Shown here: piece after piece, positions 8,439 through 16,478 of the stretch
Position numbering within the stretch: position 1 is the first letter of the stretch
Layout of the letters: the number at the start of each line of letters is the position of its first letter
Source of the DNA: Pleomorphomonas oryzae DSM 16300
GTDB lineage: Bacteria; Pseudomonadota; Alphaproteobacteria; Rhizobiales; Pleomorphomonadaceae
DNA: 64,000 bases
Direction: 5' to 3'
NCBI RefSeq assembly: GCF_000422965.1
Contig: NZ_AUHB01000011.1
Coordinates: 1-64,000 of the forward strand
The notes under the pieces: model-generated
What the model was told of the DNA's origin: nothing
Seen by the model: the letters and a program-made list of their open reading frames with translations, nothing else
The model's database searches: none
Translations under genes and position numbers: made by a program

Positions 8439-8900
8439 ATGCGGACGACCGAAGCCACCGAAATGGTGCCCACTGCTTTCTCTTTCACCTGCAATCGCTT
8501 GGTGATATTCGCCGTGCTCGCCTTTGCCGTGGTCACGCTCTCCTTGATCGCGCCGGGCCGGTTGATGCGCGCCAAGCGCGGCCGCTCGTGGATCAGTCTG
8601 CTCGATCCGATGGGCGACCCCGCCGCCCGCGCCGAATGGATCTGGAGAATCGTCGGATTTGTCCGCGCGCACGGCGGTGGGGCGGTGTTCTACCAAGTGG
8701 CGGCGCGCAAGCTCTCCCGCTATGTGGACTTGGGTCTGTCGGTTTTCAAACTGGGTGAAGAAGCGATCGTCGATCTCTCTGTGTTCGATATCAAAGGCTC
8801 GAGGCGCAGCAACATGCGGGATGGTCTCAACCCGCTGCTCGCCTTGGCCGATGTGATCTTCGTGATCGGTGGCGGCTTGCGAGGAGTGGTCGCCGAATGA
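8439..8900 (+). pseudogene. Remnant of lpiA/mprF (lysyl-phosphatidylglycerol synthase)
   Basis: The 153-residue frame keeps only a piece of an LpiA/MprF-type enzyme, which normally has more than 800 residues with a multi-pass membrane flippase and a C-terminal GNAT-like synthase domain. One membrane segment (about residues 20-39) runs into the synthase domain: WISLLDPMGD at 51-60, VFYQV at 83-87, FKLGEEA at 103-109 and GSRRS at 120-124, all recognisable family motifs. After residue about 127 the domain is cut off and 22 hydrophobic, Gly-rich residues follow. Flippase and catalytic core are missing, so synthase activity is not expected. The frame stays open and its ATGA overlap keeps acvB translation coupled. 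It could instead be a small membrane protein with a new role. Confidence 0.75.
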
Positions 8901-10426
8901 AGCGCGTCCTGAGTCTTTTGGCCGGTTGCATCGTCACCCTTGTCATCGCCATCCCAATCGCCGCCTATTTCGTGCTGTTTGCCCGCCTCGACTCCGGCGA
9001 TCCGAAAATGCTTGCGGTCGGCGAGGTGGTTGCACCACGCGGCGCGGCAAGCGGCATCGCCTTCTATTTGTCAGGCGCCGGCGGATACTCTCTATGGGAC
9101 GGCATTGCCGCGAGACGGCTCGCCGCCGAAGGCAACATCGTTGTCGGCATCGATACGCCGAAGACACTCGAGAAAGGCGCCGGGGCGGCGAAAGACTGCG
9201 TCTATTTCGTCTCCGACATCGAACAGGTGAGCCACGACCTTCAGCGAACTCTCGCTTCGTCGCAGTATTATTCGCCGGTCATTGCCGGCGCCGGCCTTGG
9301 CGGCACGTTCGCGCTGGCGCTCGCCGCGCAGACTCCGGACGCCACCATTCTGCGCACGATCGCCGTCGATCCATTGCGCGTGCTGCCCATCGGCAAGGCG
9401 CTTTGTTCGGCCGCCCCGTTTGAGAAAGCCGCCGATGGCAAGGGCATGATTTACGGCTTGCAACCAGGGGTACTGGCCGATCCGATCGATGTCTATGCCA
9501 CCACGGCCGCTGACTCTGACGGCCTTGCTCACGTCGATGCACTGCGCGCTGCCGGCTTCGATATCGGCCGACATGACACACAGCAGGCGGCGGCAACGGC
9601 ATTGCGTCTGGCCATTGCCCGCGCCACCGATAGCGTCAAGACGGGTGACGATGCCTTTGCCAAGCTACCGCTGACGATCCTCGCCACCGAAGCCAAGTAC
9701 GACACCATGGCGATCATCTTTTCCGGCGATGGTGGCTGGCGCGACATCGATGCCCAGATCGGAGGCGCCCTGAAGGCCGCGGGCGTGCCGGTCATCGGCG
9801 TGGATTCGTTGCGCTATTTCTGGAATGAGGTCCAGCCTGGCGAGGCCGCCGTTGACGTCAATGCCCTGATCACCGCCTACAGGACGAAGTGGCATGTCTC
9901 CAAGGTAGCGCTCATCGGCTATTCTTTCGGCGCCGACGCGCTACCGGCGATCTATGATGCCTTGCCGGTTACGTCGAAGCCGAGCGTTTCGCTGCTGTCG
10001 CTCTTGGGCTATTCGGGCGCCCGTCAGTTTGAAATTCAGGTCGCCGACTTCATCCCTCTGGCGTCCACCAAATCGGTGTCGACAACCCTCTCAGACCTCA
10101 GAAAGGCGCCCGCCTCGATCGTCCAGTGTGTCTACGGCCGTGACGACAAGGAAAGCCTCTGCGGCAAAATCGGTCTGTCCGCTGCCGAGTTGGTGCAACG
10201 TCCTGGGGGGCATCATTTCGATAATCACTATGCCCCCATCGCCGCCGCCATTCTGAAGCGGCTGATACCTGCTGCGCCGGATTCCAGTTCTTGGCCCCGG
10301 AACGATTTTGTCCAGATACGCGGAGACGAAGGGCATGCGGACGGCCGTCTGGTGCCCGAGTTCAGCGCCGAAGCCGGGCGAAAGCGACCGGTCGCGGGGG
10401 ATGCCAAGCCAGCTACGGCGGGGTGA
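8897..10426 (+). CDS. acvB: AcvB/VirJ-family lysyl-phosphatidylglycerol hydrolase
   Basis: AcvB hydrolyses lysyl-phosphatidylglycerol in the periplasm and sits beside lpiA in rhizobia and Agrobacterium. This 509-residue protein has an N-terminal signal or anchor (about residues 5-27), an N-terminal domain that is a degenerate alpha/beta hydrolase, and a C-terminal VirJ domain. The latter shows GDGGW at about 277-281, the nucleophile motif GYSFGAD at 341-347 and a likely catalytic His in GGHHFDNH near 437. About 40 extra residues, polar and charged, follow the domain. It overlaps the lpiA remnant by four bases. Since the synthase is broken here, the substrate must come from elsewhere, or the enzyme has another target. 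No vir genes are nearby, so a Ti-plasmid role is unlikely. Confidence 0.85.
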   Translation: MKRVLSLLAGCIVTLVIAIPIAAYFVLFARLDSGDPKMLAVGEVVAPRGAASGIAFYLSGAGGYSLWDGIAARRLAAEGNIVVGIDTPKTLEKGAGAAKDCVYFVSDIEQVSHDLQRTLASSQYYSPVIAGAGLGGTFALALAAQTPDATILRTIAVDPLRVLPIGKALCSAAPFEKAADGKGMIYGLQPGVLADPIDVYATTAADSDGLAHVDALRAAGFDIGRHDTQQAAATALRLAIARATDSVKTGDDAFAKLPLTILATEAKYDTMAIIFSGDGGWRDIDAQIGGALKAAGVPVIGVDSLRYFWNEVQPGEAAVDVNALITAYRTKWHVSKVALIGYSFGADALPAIYDALPVTSKPSVSLLSLLGYSGARQFEIQVADFIPLASTKSVSTTLSDLRKAPASIVQCVYGRDDKESLCGKIGLSAAELVQRPGGHHFDNHYAPIAAAILKRLIPAAPDSSSWPRNDFVQIRGDEGHADGRLVPEFSAEAGRKRPVAGDAKPATAG

Positions 10427-10500
10427 CATCGTTCTTGGCCAACCGGAGAGGGCGCCGCGGCCGAGCATCACGCCGGAGATCGGTTGCGGAATTGGTGTTC

Positions 10501-11520
10501 CTAGCCGTTTGGACCGTCGGGAGACGCGGCGACAAGCTGTTGCAACAGCTCGATGAAATGGCTGGTGCGGATGCCCTTGGGGTTCTGCGCCTGATCGACG
10601 GTTTCAGCGACGACCAGATGCTTTGACGGCACGATGGCGATTGTCTGCCCGCCGAAGCCGGAGGCAAAGGCCGCTCCCAGACCGAATACGTCCGGATTCA
10701 ACGTCCACCAAAGATAGCCGTATCCCTGGCTCGCGTGGTCGGTGCGGGAATAGGCGGTGGTGGATTGGCTCACCCATGAGGCGGGGACAATCTGTCGCCC
10801 ACTCCACCGACCATCATCCAGATAGAGCTGCCCGAAGCGGGCTGCGTCTCTGGCGCTCAGCCGAAACGGATAGGCAGGGTGAATGGAGGACCGTTCGGTC
10901 ACATACTCGCCATCCCCTGCCGAAAAATCCTCCATGCCGATCGGCGTGGCGATGCGCTCGGCGAAACTGCGGAAAATGTCCTCGCCGGTTTGTTGTCGGT
11001 AGATGGTGCCGAGGGCGTTGAAGTCCCAGTTATTGTAGAACCAGAAAGTGCCACGGGCATGGCTCCCGCGCTCCGGTCGCTTCTTGCGCATGTCGGCGGT
11101 TTCGTGGGCGGCGACATGGTAGATGCCCGATCTCGCCATCAGCAGATCGCGCACCGTCGCCTGCTTCTCCGCGGGCGTGAGAGACGGCGGCTTATCGTCG
11201 ATGCCGAGATCGGCAACGGTACTGTCGAGCTTGATCCGTCCCTCGGATATCGCGATGCCGTAGAGGGCGCCGAGCAGGCTCTTGCGGACGGAAGCAAGGT
11301 TCACCTTGCGGGACACATCGCCCCAGCTGGCGACCACCTTGCCGTCCTGAACCACCATGACGGCCGTCGGCTTCAGGCTAGCGGCATAGTCCTCGGCGGC
11401 TTTCAGCTTCTCGATGGACCACCCCGCCGACGCGGGATCGACGCTTTGCCATGGCTGGGCCTGAGCGGCGCCAGCCTGAACGACCATCAACAGGCAGAGA
11501 ACGGTAACAATAATGCGCAT
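10501..11520 (-). CDS. Class-C beta-lactamase-related serine hydrolase
   Basis: This is a penicillin-binding-protein-fold serine hydrolase, exported by a signal peptide (residues 1 to about 22, ending AQA). The catalytic Ser and Lys are in SVRK at 77-80, the second motif is YNN at 162-164, and SGFGGQ near residue 286 takes the place of the KTG triad. The 339 residues include no extra domain. Such proteins range from esterases and D-aminopeptidases to 6-aminohexanoate-dimer hydrolases; the SVRKS plus GFGGQ combination is commoner in the last group than in true AmpC enzymes. It converges on acvB. Confidence 0.8.
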   Translation of the reverse strand: MRIIVTVLCLLMVVQAGAAQAQPWQSVDPASAGWSIEKLKAAEDYAASLKPTAVMVVQDGKVVASWGDVSRKVNLASVRKSLLGALYGIAISEGRIKLDSTVADLGIDDKPPSLTPAEKQATVRDLLMARSGIYHVAAHETADMRKKRPERGSHARGTFWFYNNWDFNALGTIYRQQTGEDIFRSFAERIATPIGMEDFSAGDGEYVTERSSIHPAYPFRLSARDAARFGQLYLDDGRWSGRQIVPASWVSQSTTAYSRTDHASQGYGYLWWTLNPDVFGLGAAFASGFGGQTIAIVPSKHLVVAETVDQAQNPKGIRTSHFIELLQQLVAASPDGPNG

Positions 11521-11584
11521 CGTTGGCAGCCTTGGGTCGTCCGATTGAAAACGGGTTCATCGGGATACTCCAGGCAATTTAAGG

Positions 11585-11628
11585 CACAATTCCGGACGCA
11601 AAACCGCGACCCATTTTGCTTGGACAGC
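11585..11628. repeat. Degenerate interspersed palindrome (family C)
   Basis: The core AATTCCGGACGCAAAACCG matches the reverse complement of the copy at 2155-2198, and CCCATTTTGCTTGG matches its other arm with several changes. The outer arm has decayed. Confidence 0.6.
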
Positions 11629-11685
11629 TCCAGTGACCGGCCTGCCGGTGAATCCGGCCGTCGCGGTCAGCGCTGATGAGTCGAG

Positions 11686-11858
11686 GCGATTGCCGTCGTC
11701 AAGGGCATCACATGGAGCTGGCACCCATCCCGATGAACGGGCTGTTCGGCTATTTCATCTCCGACGCCGCGCCCATCCGCTTTGCCGGCGCGCCGTTCCT
11801 GCTGTCGGCGGTGCTGATGAGAATGGCGCTCGCGGTTGTCGTCGTGGATCGGCGGGCG
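11686..11858 (+). pseudogene. Decayed C-terminal fragment of a TetA-like MFS exporter
   Basis: Translation gives AIAVVKGIT, a one-base frameshift, then MELAPIPMNGLFGYFISDAA and PIRFAGAPFLLSAVLM. This matches the last 60 residues of the exporter at 6744-7967 closely at both protein and DNA level. The first 350 codons are absent. The two copies differ at scattered positions, so the fragment derives from a related exporter or an old duplication, not a recent assembly artefact. Confidence 0.8.
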
Positions 11859-11995
11859 CATCGTCATGAATTACATAACGAAAACAGGATATGATATCCG
11901 GCTTCCCGTGTGTCGCAAGGCGAGGGTATGACTTGTTATCCACACGCAGGGCGCTTAAGTGGAGGCTGGCCTCCTGCGAGGGCCGGGCATTCTGA

Positions 11996-12352
11996 GTGCC
12001 GAAAATGCTCCTGACCTTGTGGATTGTCGTGGTCTTGTCAGCGATCCTTTTCTCATATCTCTATGCCGATACGCGGCTCGTCATAAGGCAATTTATCCCG
12101 CTGGAATTCCAGGGCCCAAATATCTATCCATTTCATATTCAATATTACTTATTCTCGTCTGGCGTTCCTTTGAATGTACAGAAGAAATATTTACTGTCAG
12201 AGGCATTTTCGATCGTTTTGTTTTTTTGTGTCGCCGCGCTTTTCGCTATTTACGGGAATTATATCCTGTTCGCTCTGTATGGAGTGGTGTCCATATACGG
12301 ACTCTGGAACCTGATCCGCGATTACCGGCGCTTTCTCAAATCAATTTCATGA
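11996..12352 (+). CDS. Hypothetical small membrane protein
   Basis: I do not recognise a family. The 118 residues contain an N-terminal membrane segment (about residues 4-23) and two more between about 68 and 108, with a short basic tail (RDYRRFLKS). The GTG at 11996 is the first start, and an ATG nine bases later is equally possible. The gene is richer in AT than its neighbours, and the flanks hold repeat and pseudogene debris, which together suggest acquired DNA. It stands alone on the plus strand ahead of the carA terminator. Confidence 0.55.
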   Translation: MPKMLLTLWIVVVLSAILFSYLYADTRLVIRQFIPLEFQGPNIYPFHIQYYLFSSGVPLNVQKKYLLSEAFSIVLFFCVAALFAIYGNYILFALYGVVSIYGLWNLIRDYRRFLKSIS

Positions 12353-12466
12353 CGCTCAGCGGTTTGGTCTAGTTGGGCCGGTGTCGCCAATACACTCTCC
12401 TGCTGGCGTCAGCGTTGACGGTGCCGGCACTCGCGGCGATTCCATCGGCCGGGCGGCGCACAAATG

Positions 12467-12504
12467 AAAACCGGCCCGAAAGCGCGAGGCTTCGGGCCGG
12501 TTTA
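12467..12504 (-). terminator. Rho-independent terminator of carA
   Basis: On the minus strand AAACCGGCCCGAA (12503-12491) pairs exactly with TTCGGGCCGGTTT (12480-12468) around a 10-base loop, followed by TTTTCATTTG. The 13-bp GC-rich stem lies just past the carA stop codon. Confidence 0.85.
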
Positions 12505-12523
12505 CCGTCATTGAGGAAATGGA

Positions 12524-13723
12524 TCACGCCCGCTCGGGCACCGGGGCTTCACCCTTCTTCTCGCGGATCAGGTTGACGAAGCGCTTGAAGAGATAGTGGC
12601 TGTCCTGCGGGCCGGGGGAGGCTTCGGGGTGGTATTGCACCGAGAAGGCTGGCTTGTCCTTGACGCGCAGGCCGCAGTTCGAGCCGTCGAACAGCGACAC
12701 GTGGGTCTGCTCGACGTTATCCGGCAGACTGTCAGGATCGACGGCAAAGCCGTGGTTCATCGAGGTGATTTCCACCTTGCCGGTGGTGTAGTCCTTGACC
12801 GGATGGTTGGCGCCGTGGTGGCCCTGGTGCATCTTCATGGTCTTGCCGCCGAGGGCGAGGCCCATCATCTGGTGGCCGAGGCAGATGCCGAAGGTGGGCA
12901 CGCCGGCATCGATAACCGCCTTGATGGTTGGCACCGCATAGTCGCCGGTGGCGGCCGGGTCGCCGGGGCCGTTCGACAGGAACACGCCGTCGGGCTGGTG
13001 GGCGAACACCTCTTCCGCCGTGGCGGTGGCCGGCAGCACTACCACCTCGCAGCCCTCGTCGACCAAGAGGCGGAGGATGTTGCGCTTGATGCCGAAGTCG
13101 AGGGCGACGACCTTGTACTTCTTGTCCTGCTGGTGGCCGTAGCCCTTGTTCCAGGCCCAGCTCGCTTCCGTCCAGTCGTAGCTCTGCGGATTGGTGACCT
13201 CGATGGCGAGGTCGAGCCCCTCGAGACCGGTCCACGCCTTGGCCTTGGCCTTCAGCGCCTCAAGATCGAACTTGCCGTCGGGCGAGTGGGCGATGACGGC
13301 GTTGGGCATGCCCTTGTCGCGGATCAGCGCGGTGAGCGCCCGCGTGTCGACACCGGTGATGCCGATGATGCCGCGCGAGGTCAGCCAGGCGTCGAAGCCC
13401 TTCAGCGAGCGGTAGTTGGAGGGGTCAGTGACCTCGTCCTTCAGCACCACGCCGCGCACGCCGCTTTCGGCCGCCATGTTGACGGTCTCGATGTCCTCGT
13501 CGTTGACGCCGACATTACCGATGTGCGGGAAGGTGAAGGTGACGATCTGGCCGGCGTAGGAGGGGTCGGTGAGGATCTCCTCGTAGCCGGTCATAGCCGT
13601 GTTGAAGCAGACCTCGGCCACTGCCTCGCCTCGCGCGCCGATGCCGAAGCCCTCGATGACGGTACCGTCGGCGAGCACCAGGACGGCGGTGGGCGTGGGT
13701 TCCTGCCAGGCGGCGGTGGTCAT
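12524..13723 (-). CDS. carA: Carbamoyl-phosphate synthase small chain
   Basis: CarA is the glutaminase subunit that supplies ammonia to CarB for carbamoyl phosphate, feeding arginine and pyrimidine synthesis in the cytoplasm. The 399 residues match the family length. The N-terminal CPSase small-chain domain (residues about 10-145) includes FNTAMTGYEEILTDPSY; the class-I amidotransferase domain has NGPGDP at 251-256, the nucleophile in GICLGHQ (Cys 281) and the His-Glu pair in QYHPEASPGP. The start has MTTAAWQEPT with GGAG upstream. carB is not in the window, and a terminator follows directly, so carA is transcribed alone here, which is usual in this order. Confidence 0.97.
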   Translation of the reverse strand: MTTAAWQEPTPTAVLVLADGTVIEGFGIGARGEAVAEVCFNTAMTGYEEILTDPSYAGQIVTFTFPHIGNVGVNDEDIETVNMAAESGVRGVVLKDEVTDPSNYRSLKGFDAWLTSRGIIGITGVDTRALTALIRDKGMPNAVIAHSPDGKFDLEALKAKAKAWTGLEGLDLAIEVTNPQSYDWTEASWAWNKGYGHQQDKKYKVVALDFGIKRNILRLLVDEGCEVVVLPATATAEEVFAHQPDGVFLSNGPGDPAATGDYAVPTIKAVIDAGVPTFGICLGHQMMGLALGGKTMKMHQGHHGANHPVKDYTTGKVEITSMNHGFAVDPDSLPDNVEQTHVSLFDGSNCGLRVKDKPAFSVQYHPEASPGPQDSHYLFKRFVNLIREKKGEAPVPERA

Positions 13724-14049
13724 GGCGGACGCTCCTTTGGGCTGAAAAAGGCATCACGGATGGCGCGGCGGCGCACCAAAAGGCCGGCGCGGCGGACCGC
13801 CCGGCAGATCTGAGGCTACATAGGCGAGCGGGCCGGCGGCGTCAATGACGACGGCGCCTCAATGACGGGCAGTCTCATTTGCCGGTGGCGGTAACCGACC
13901 TTGTCGCGAGGCGAACGAGGAGACCGGCGGGTTGCGCCGAAGCCTGACCCGAGACCCCAATGGGACGGGTACCTCGTTTCAGGGCGATTAACCTGGCAAA
14001 CTGTGGCGACCACTGCGATTCCGCGCCACACGAACAGGAGTACGTCATC
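13724..14049. other. Divergent intergenic region carA / GFA gene
   Basis: About 325 bases contain the promoters of both genes. I see no clear repeat, small gene or riboswitch. AGGAG at 14035-14039 is the ribosome site of the plus-strand gene. Confidence 0.45.
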
Positions 14050-14454
14050 ATGACCTCAACCACCGCCGGCTCCTGCTTGTGTGGCACCGTCCAGTTTCAA
14101 ATCTCAGGTGAGTTCGAAGCCTTCTTTCTTTGTCACTGCAAGCGCTGCCGAAAGGACACGGGGTCTGCGCATGCGGCCAACCTGTTCTCGGCAACGGCGA
14201 AGCTAAACTGGGTTTCCGGTCAGGACAGCGTCCGGACCTACCGGGTTCCGGAGACGCGTCACGAAAAGAGCTTTTGCGTGAAATGCGGATCGGCTCTTCC
14301 GGGTGTTCAGTCGGTGGGTATTTTGGCGGTCCCTGCCGGGAGTCTCGATGGCGCGATCGACATCCGACCCAATGCGCATATCTGCATTTCAAGCCGAGCG
14401 GAATGGGACGAGCATTTGGAAAACATCCCGAAGCTGGACGGTCTTCCAGGGTAG
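14050..14454 (+). CDS. GFA (glutathione-dependent formaldehyde-activating) family protein
   Basis: This is a 134-residue zinc-binding beta-fold protein of the GFA/CENP-V family. The founding member condenses glutathione with formaldehyde, but most family members have no proven reaction. Conserved zinc ligands are Cys 9 and Cys 11 (SCLCG), Cys 28, 30 and 33 (LCHCKRC), and Cys 76 and 79 (FCVKCGS). The ATG at 14050 follows an AGGAG; the longer frame from 13960 has no family sequence. No formaldehyde dehydrogenase gene is adjacent, so formaldehyde metabolism is not supported by context. Confidence 0.85.
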   Translation: MTSTTAGSCLCGTVQFQISGEFEAFFLCHCKRCRKDTGSAHAANLFSATAKLNWVSGQDSVRTYRVPETRHEKSFCVKCGSALPGVQSVGILAVPAGSLDGAIDIRPNAHICISSRAEWDEHLENIPKLDGLPG

Positions 14455-14486
14455 GTTCGCCACCAGGGAATCGGTTGCGGGGGAGC

Positions 14487-15461
14487 TCAGTTGCCTTTCA
14501 GGAATGGGCCCATGGTTTCGATCTTGTTGGTCCAGACATAGCCGTCGAAACCCTCGGGGATTTTGGCGGCCAGCTCCGGCGTGTCGATGCCGGCGGTGAA
14601 ATCGCTGCCGCCATAGGGGCCGACCAGGATCACGTCGGTGTCGGCGTCGCGCATGCGCTGCATGAAGCGGTTGGGCCAGCCCCAGACATAGGGCGCGTAA
14701 TCGATCGGCAGGGCAACGAGCGTGTTGCGGCAGGCGGCGGGCAGGATGCCGGTCCAGCCATAGGCCTCATAGGGAAGAAGGCAGGCCTTGAGGGAGGCCT
14801 TGTCGAACCCCTTGAGGCCAGGCACTGCTGCCTCGGCCGTCCGCGTCGGTTCCTCGCCGCCGTAGACGCCGAAGGTGGCGTCCTTTGCCTTGGGGTTGGC
14901 GTTGAGCAGGACGGCCAGCGCTTCGCCTTCCTCGACGCGGCGGCTCTTGAAGTTGACCAGGAAGGAGCCGTTGGGGAAGGCGGCGTAGACTTCGTCGAGG
15001 CGCGGCATCAGGCCGACGCCCTTGCCGCGCAAGGGATATGTCCTGCCGCCGTCGGCGGTGTAACCATAACCGACATCGAGCGTCTTCAGCACCGGCCAGG
15101 GCGTTTGTTCGGTGACGCCGTGGCCGTTGGTGCGGCAGTCAAGCGTCCAGTCGTGCAGCACGGCAAACACCTTGTCGGGCGTCAGGTGGATGTCGAGTTC
15201 GACCACGTCGGCGCCGGCGGCGAAGGCGGCGCGCATCGACGGGATGGTGTTCTCGATGAAGTCGTGGGTGGGCGGGGCGATGCGGTTCGCCGTGCAGGTC
15301 TCGGCATCGACGTCTTCATGCGAAAAGGTCTGGTGGACGCCGCGATGGGCGATGATGCGGGGCGAGTCGTTGCCGGCGGGCGCCGCCAGCCAGGAGGCGT
15401 TGAACAGATAGACGGCGCCGACGAGGACGACGACGCCCCCCAGGATTCTCTTGCCGCGCAT
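14487..15461 (-). CDS. Glycerophosphodiester phosphodiesterase family protein
   Basis: This is a GDPD-fold phosphodiesterase that would release an alcohol from a glycerophosphodiester. The 324 residues begin with a signal anchor (about residues 6-28), so it is probably membrane-tethered facing the periplasm. The catalytic pieces are HRG at 39-41, EN at 70-71, ELDIH with Glu 88, Asp 90 and His 92, and VLHD with His 103. Between HRG and EN lies a longer than usual insert. The C-terminal half is less conserved, with several Cys residues that may form disulphides outside the cytoplasm. The gene ends 58 bases before the TauE-like gene downstream of its promoter side; both run leftward. Confidence 0.85.
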   Translation of the reverse strand: MRGKRILGGVVVLVGAVYLFNASWLAAPAGNDSPRIIAHRGVHQTFSHEDVDAETCTANRIAPPTHDFIENTIPSMRAAFAAGADVVELDIHLTPDKVFAVLHDWTLDCRTNGHGVTEQTPWPVLKTLDVGYGYTADGGRTYPLRGKGVGLMPRLDEVYAAFPNGSFLVNFKSRRVEEGEALAVLLNANPKAKDATFGVYGGEEPTRTAEAAVPGLKGFDKASLKACLLPYEAYGWTGILPAACRNTLVALPIDYAPYVWGWPNRFMQRMRDADTDVILVGPYGGSDFTAGIDTPELAAKIPEGFDGYVWTNKIETMGPFLKGN

Positions 15462-15519
15462 GTCGAGCCCTCCGCGATGGACGAAGGGGTAAATTCCAAA
15501 TGCGGCGCCTCTTCGGCGG

Positions 15520-16278
15520 TCAGCGCAGGATCCCGTCGAAGAGCGGCAGGCCGACGACGACGGCGAGGGCGATCAGGATGAGGCAGATGTGGCGGAACGT
15601 CATCTCGGAGGCGATGCCGAACAGGCGCGAGCCGCCCCAGAGGCCGAGGCCATAGGCGGGCGCCGTCATCAGGCAGAGCGGCACCAGGGCCGAAACGAAC
15701 AAACCGCCCCAGAGGTAATTGAGCAGCGTCAGCGTCGTCGACACCTCGAAATAGAGCACGATGTTGGCGCGGACGATGTTGGCCGGAATGGCGCCGCCCA
15801 GCCAATAGGCGATCACCGGCGGTCCACCGACCTGGCTGGCGCCGGAGAACAGGCCGGACAGCGCGCCAACGCCGACGGTGAGTGGCGCCTTGGGCCGGCC
15901 GTGATAGCGCCAGCCGGTGAGCAGCAGGACCAGAAGAACGGCGCAGATGGCGATGATCGCCCAGCGGATGGTCAGCGGATCGAGGTGGGTGAGGAGGTAG
16001 ACGCCGGTGGGCACGCCGACCAGCGCGCCGAGCGACATGACTGCCACCTCGCGACGATCGGCCCGGCGGAAGGCGTCCGGCACCAGGCCGACGGTGGTGA
16101 TGGCGTCGATGATCAGGATCACCGGCGCGGCGAGGCGCGGGCCGATCAGTGCGCTTGCCACCGGCATGAAGATCAGTGCTGCGCCGAAGCCGGAAAAGCC
16201 ACGGGCAAGGCCGGCGACGAAGGCGGTCAAGATAAGGAGCGTCAGCGTTGCGGGGGTAAGATCGGCGGGAATCCACAT
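15520..16278 (-). CDS. TauE/SafE (TSUP) family anion transporter
   Basis: This 252-residue inner-membrane protein has about eight hydrophobic segments in the two-repeat TSUP arrangement, with the family motif GFSGFGAALIFMPVA near residue 30 and GVGALSGLFSGASQVGGPP near residue 135. Family members export sulfite, sulfoacetate or other organic anions. Nothing nearby deals with sulfur metabolism, so the substrate stays open. It lies upstream of, and in the same direction as, the GDPD gene. Confidence 0.85.
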   Translation of the reverse strand: MWIPADLTPATLTLLILTAFVAGLARGFSGFGAALIFMPVASALIGPRLAAPVILIIDAITTVGLVPDAFRRADRREVAVMSLGALVGVPTGVYLLTHLDPLTIRWAIIAICAVLLVLLLTGWRYHGRPKAPLTVGVGALSGLFSGASQVGGPPVIAYWLGGAIPANIVRANIVLYFEVSTTLTLLNYLWGGLFVSALVPLCLMTAPAYGLGLWGGSRLFGIASEMTFRHICLILIALAVVVGLPLFDGILR

Positions 16279-16377
16279 GAACGGCGACTCGGAACGGCGC
16301 CGGCGCGGCGTCCACCTGTCCTAGCGCATCGCCGGGAACCGTGGAAACCGGTTTTCGCGGGCCGGGCAGGCTGCCTA

Positions 16378-16478
16378 GAGCGCTGTTCGATCTGATTGAA
16401 TCAGATCGGCGCTCTAGGCTCTTGTTTATCAAGCATCATCTTCTCGATCCTCGTTTCACTCCGGTCGGATGATGCTCT
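16378..16478. repeat. Dispersed double-hairpin repeat (family B), copy 1
   Basis: The element of about 101 bp recurs at 58602-58702 with about six differences. The first hairpin is a 21-bp palindrome, CGATCTGATT-g-AATCAGATCG (16388-16408), enclosed by GAGCGC and GCGCTC. The second is AGCATCATC (16432-16440) pairing with GATGATGCT (16468-16476) around a 27-base loop. The stop codon of the DUF535 gene lies at its right end. Confidence 0.9.

Larger units (their letters stand above)
11521..11995. other. Intergenic region with repeat and pseudogene fragments
   Basis: The stretch holds a family C palindrome (11585-11628), the decayed MFS tail (11686-11858), and then about 130 bases without recognisable content leading to the small membrane protein gene. 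Confidence 0.6.

Noticed and set aside
8897-10426. Virulence-plasmid VirJ with a type IV secretion system
   Set aside because: No vir genes, border sequences or plasmid genes lie nearby; the chromosomal AcvB role beside lpiA is the better fit.
12596-13813. Long open frame (405 codons) on the plus strand opposite carA
   Set aside because: It mirrors a certain gene, has the low-complexity His/Val/Gly/Asp composition typical of antisense frames in GC-rich DNA, and matches no family.
16318-16360. Further copy of palindrome family C
   Set aside because: Only the GGAAACCGGTTTT core fits; the outer arms are absent, so I left it out of the feature list.
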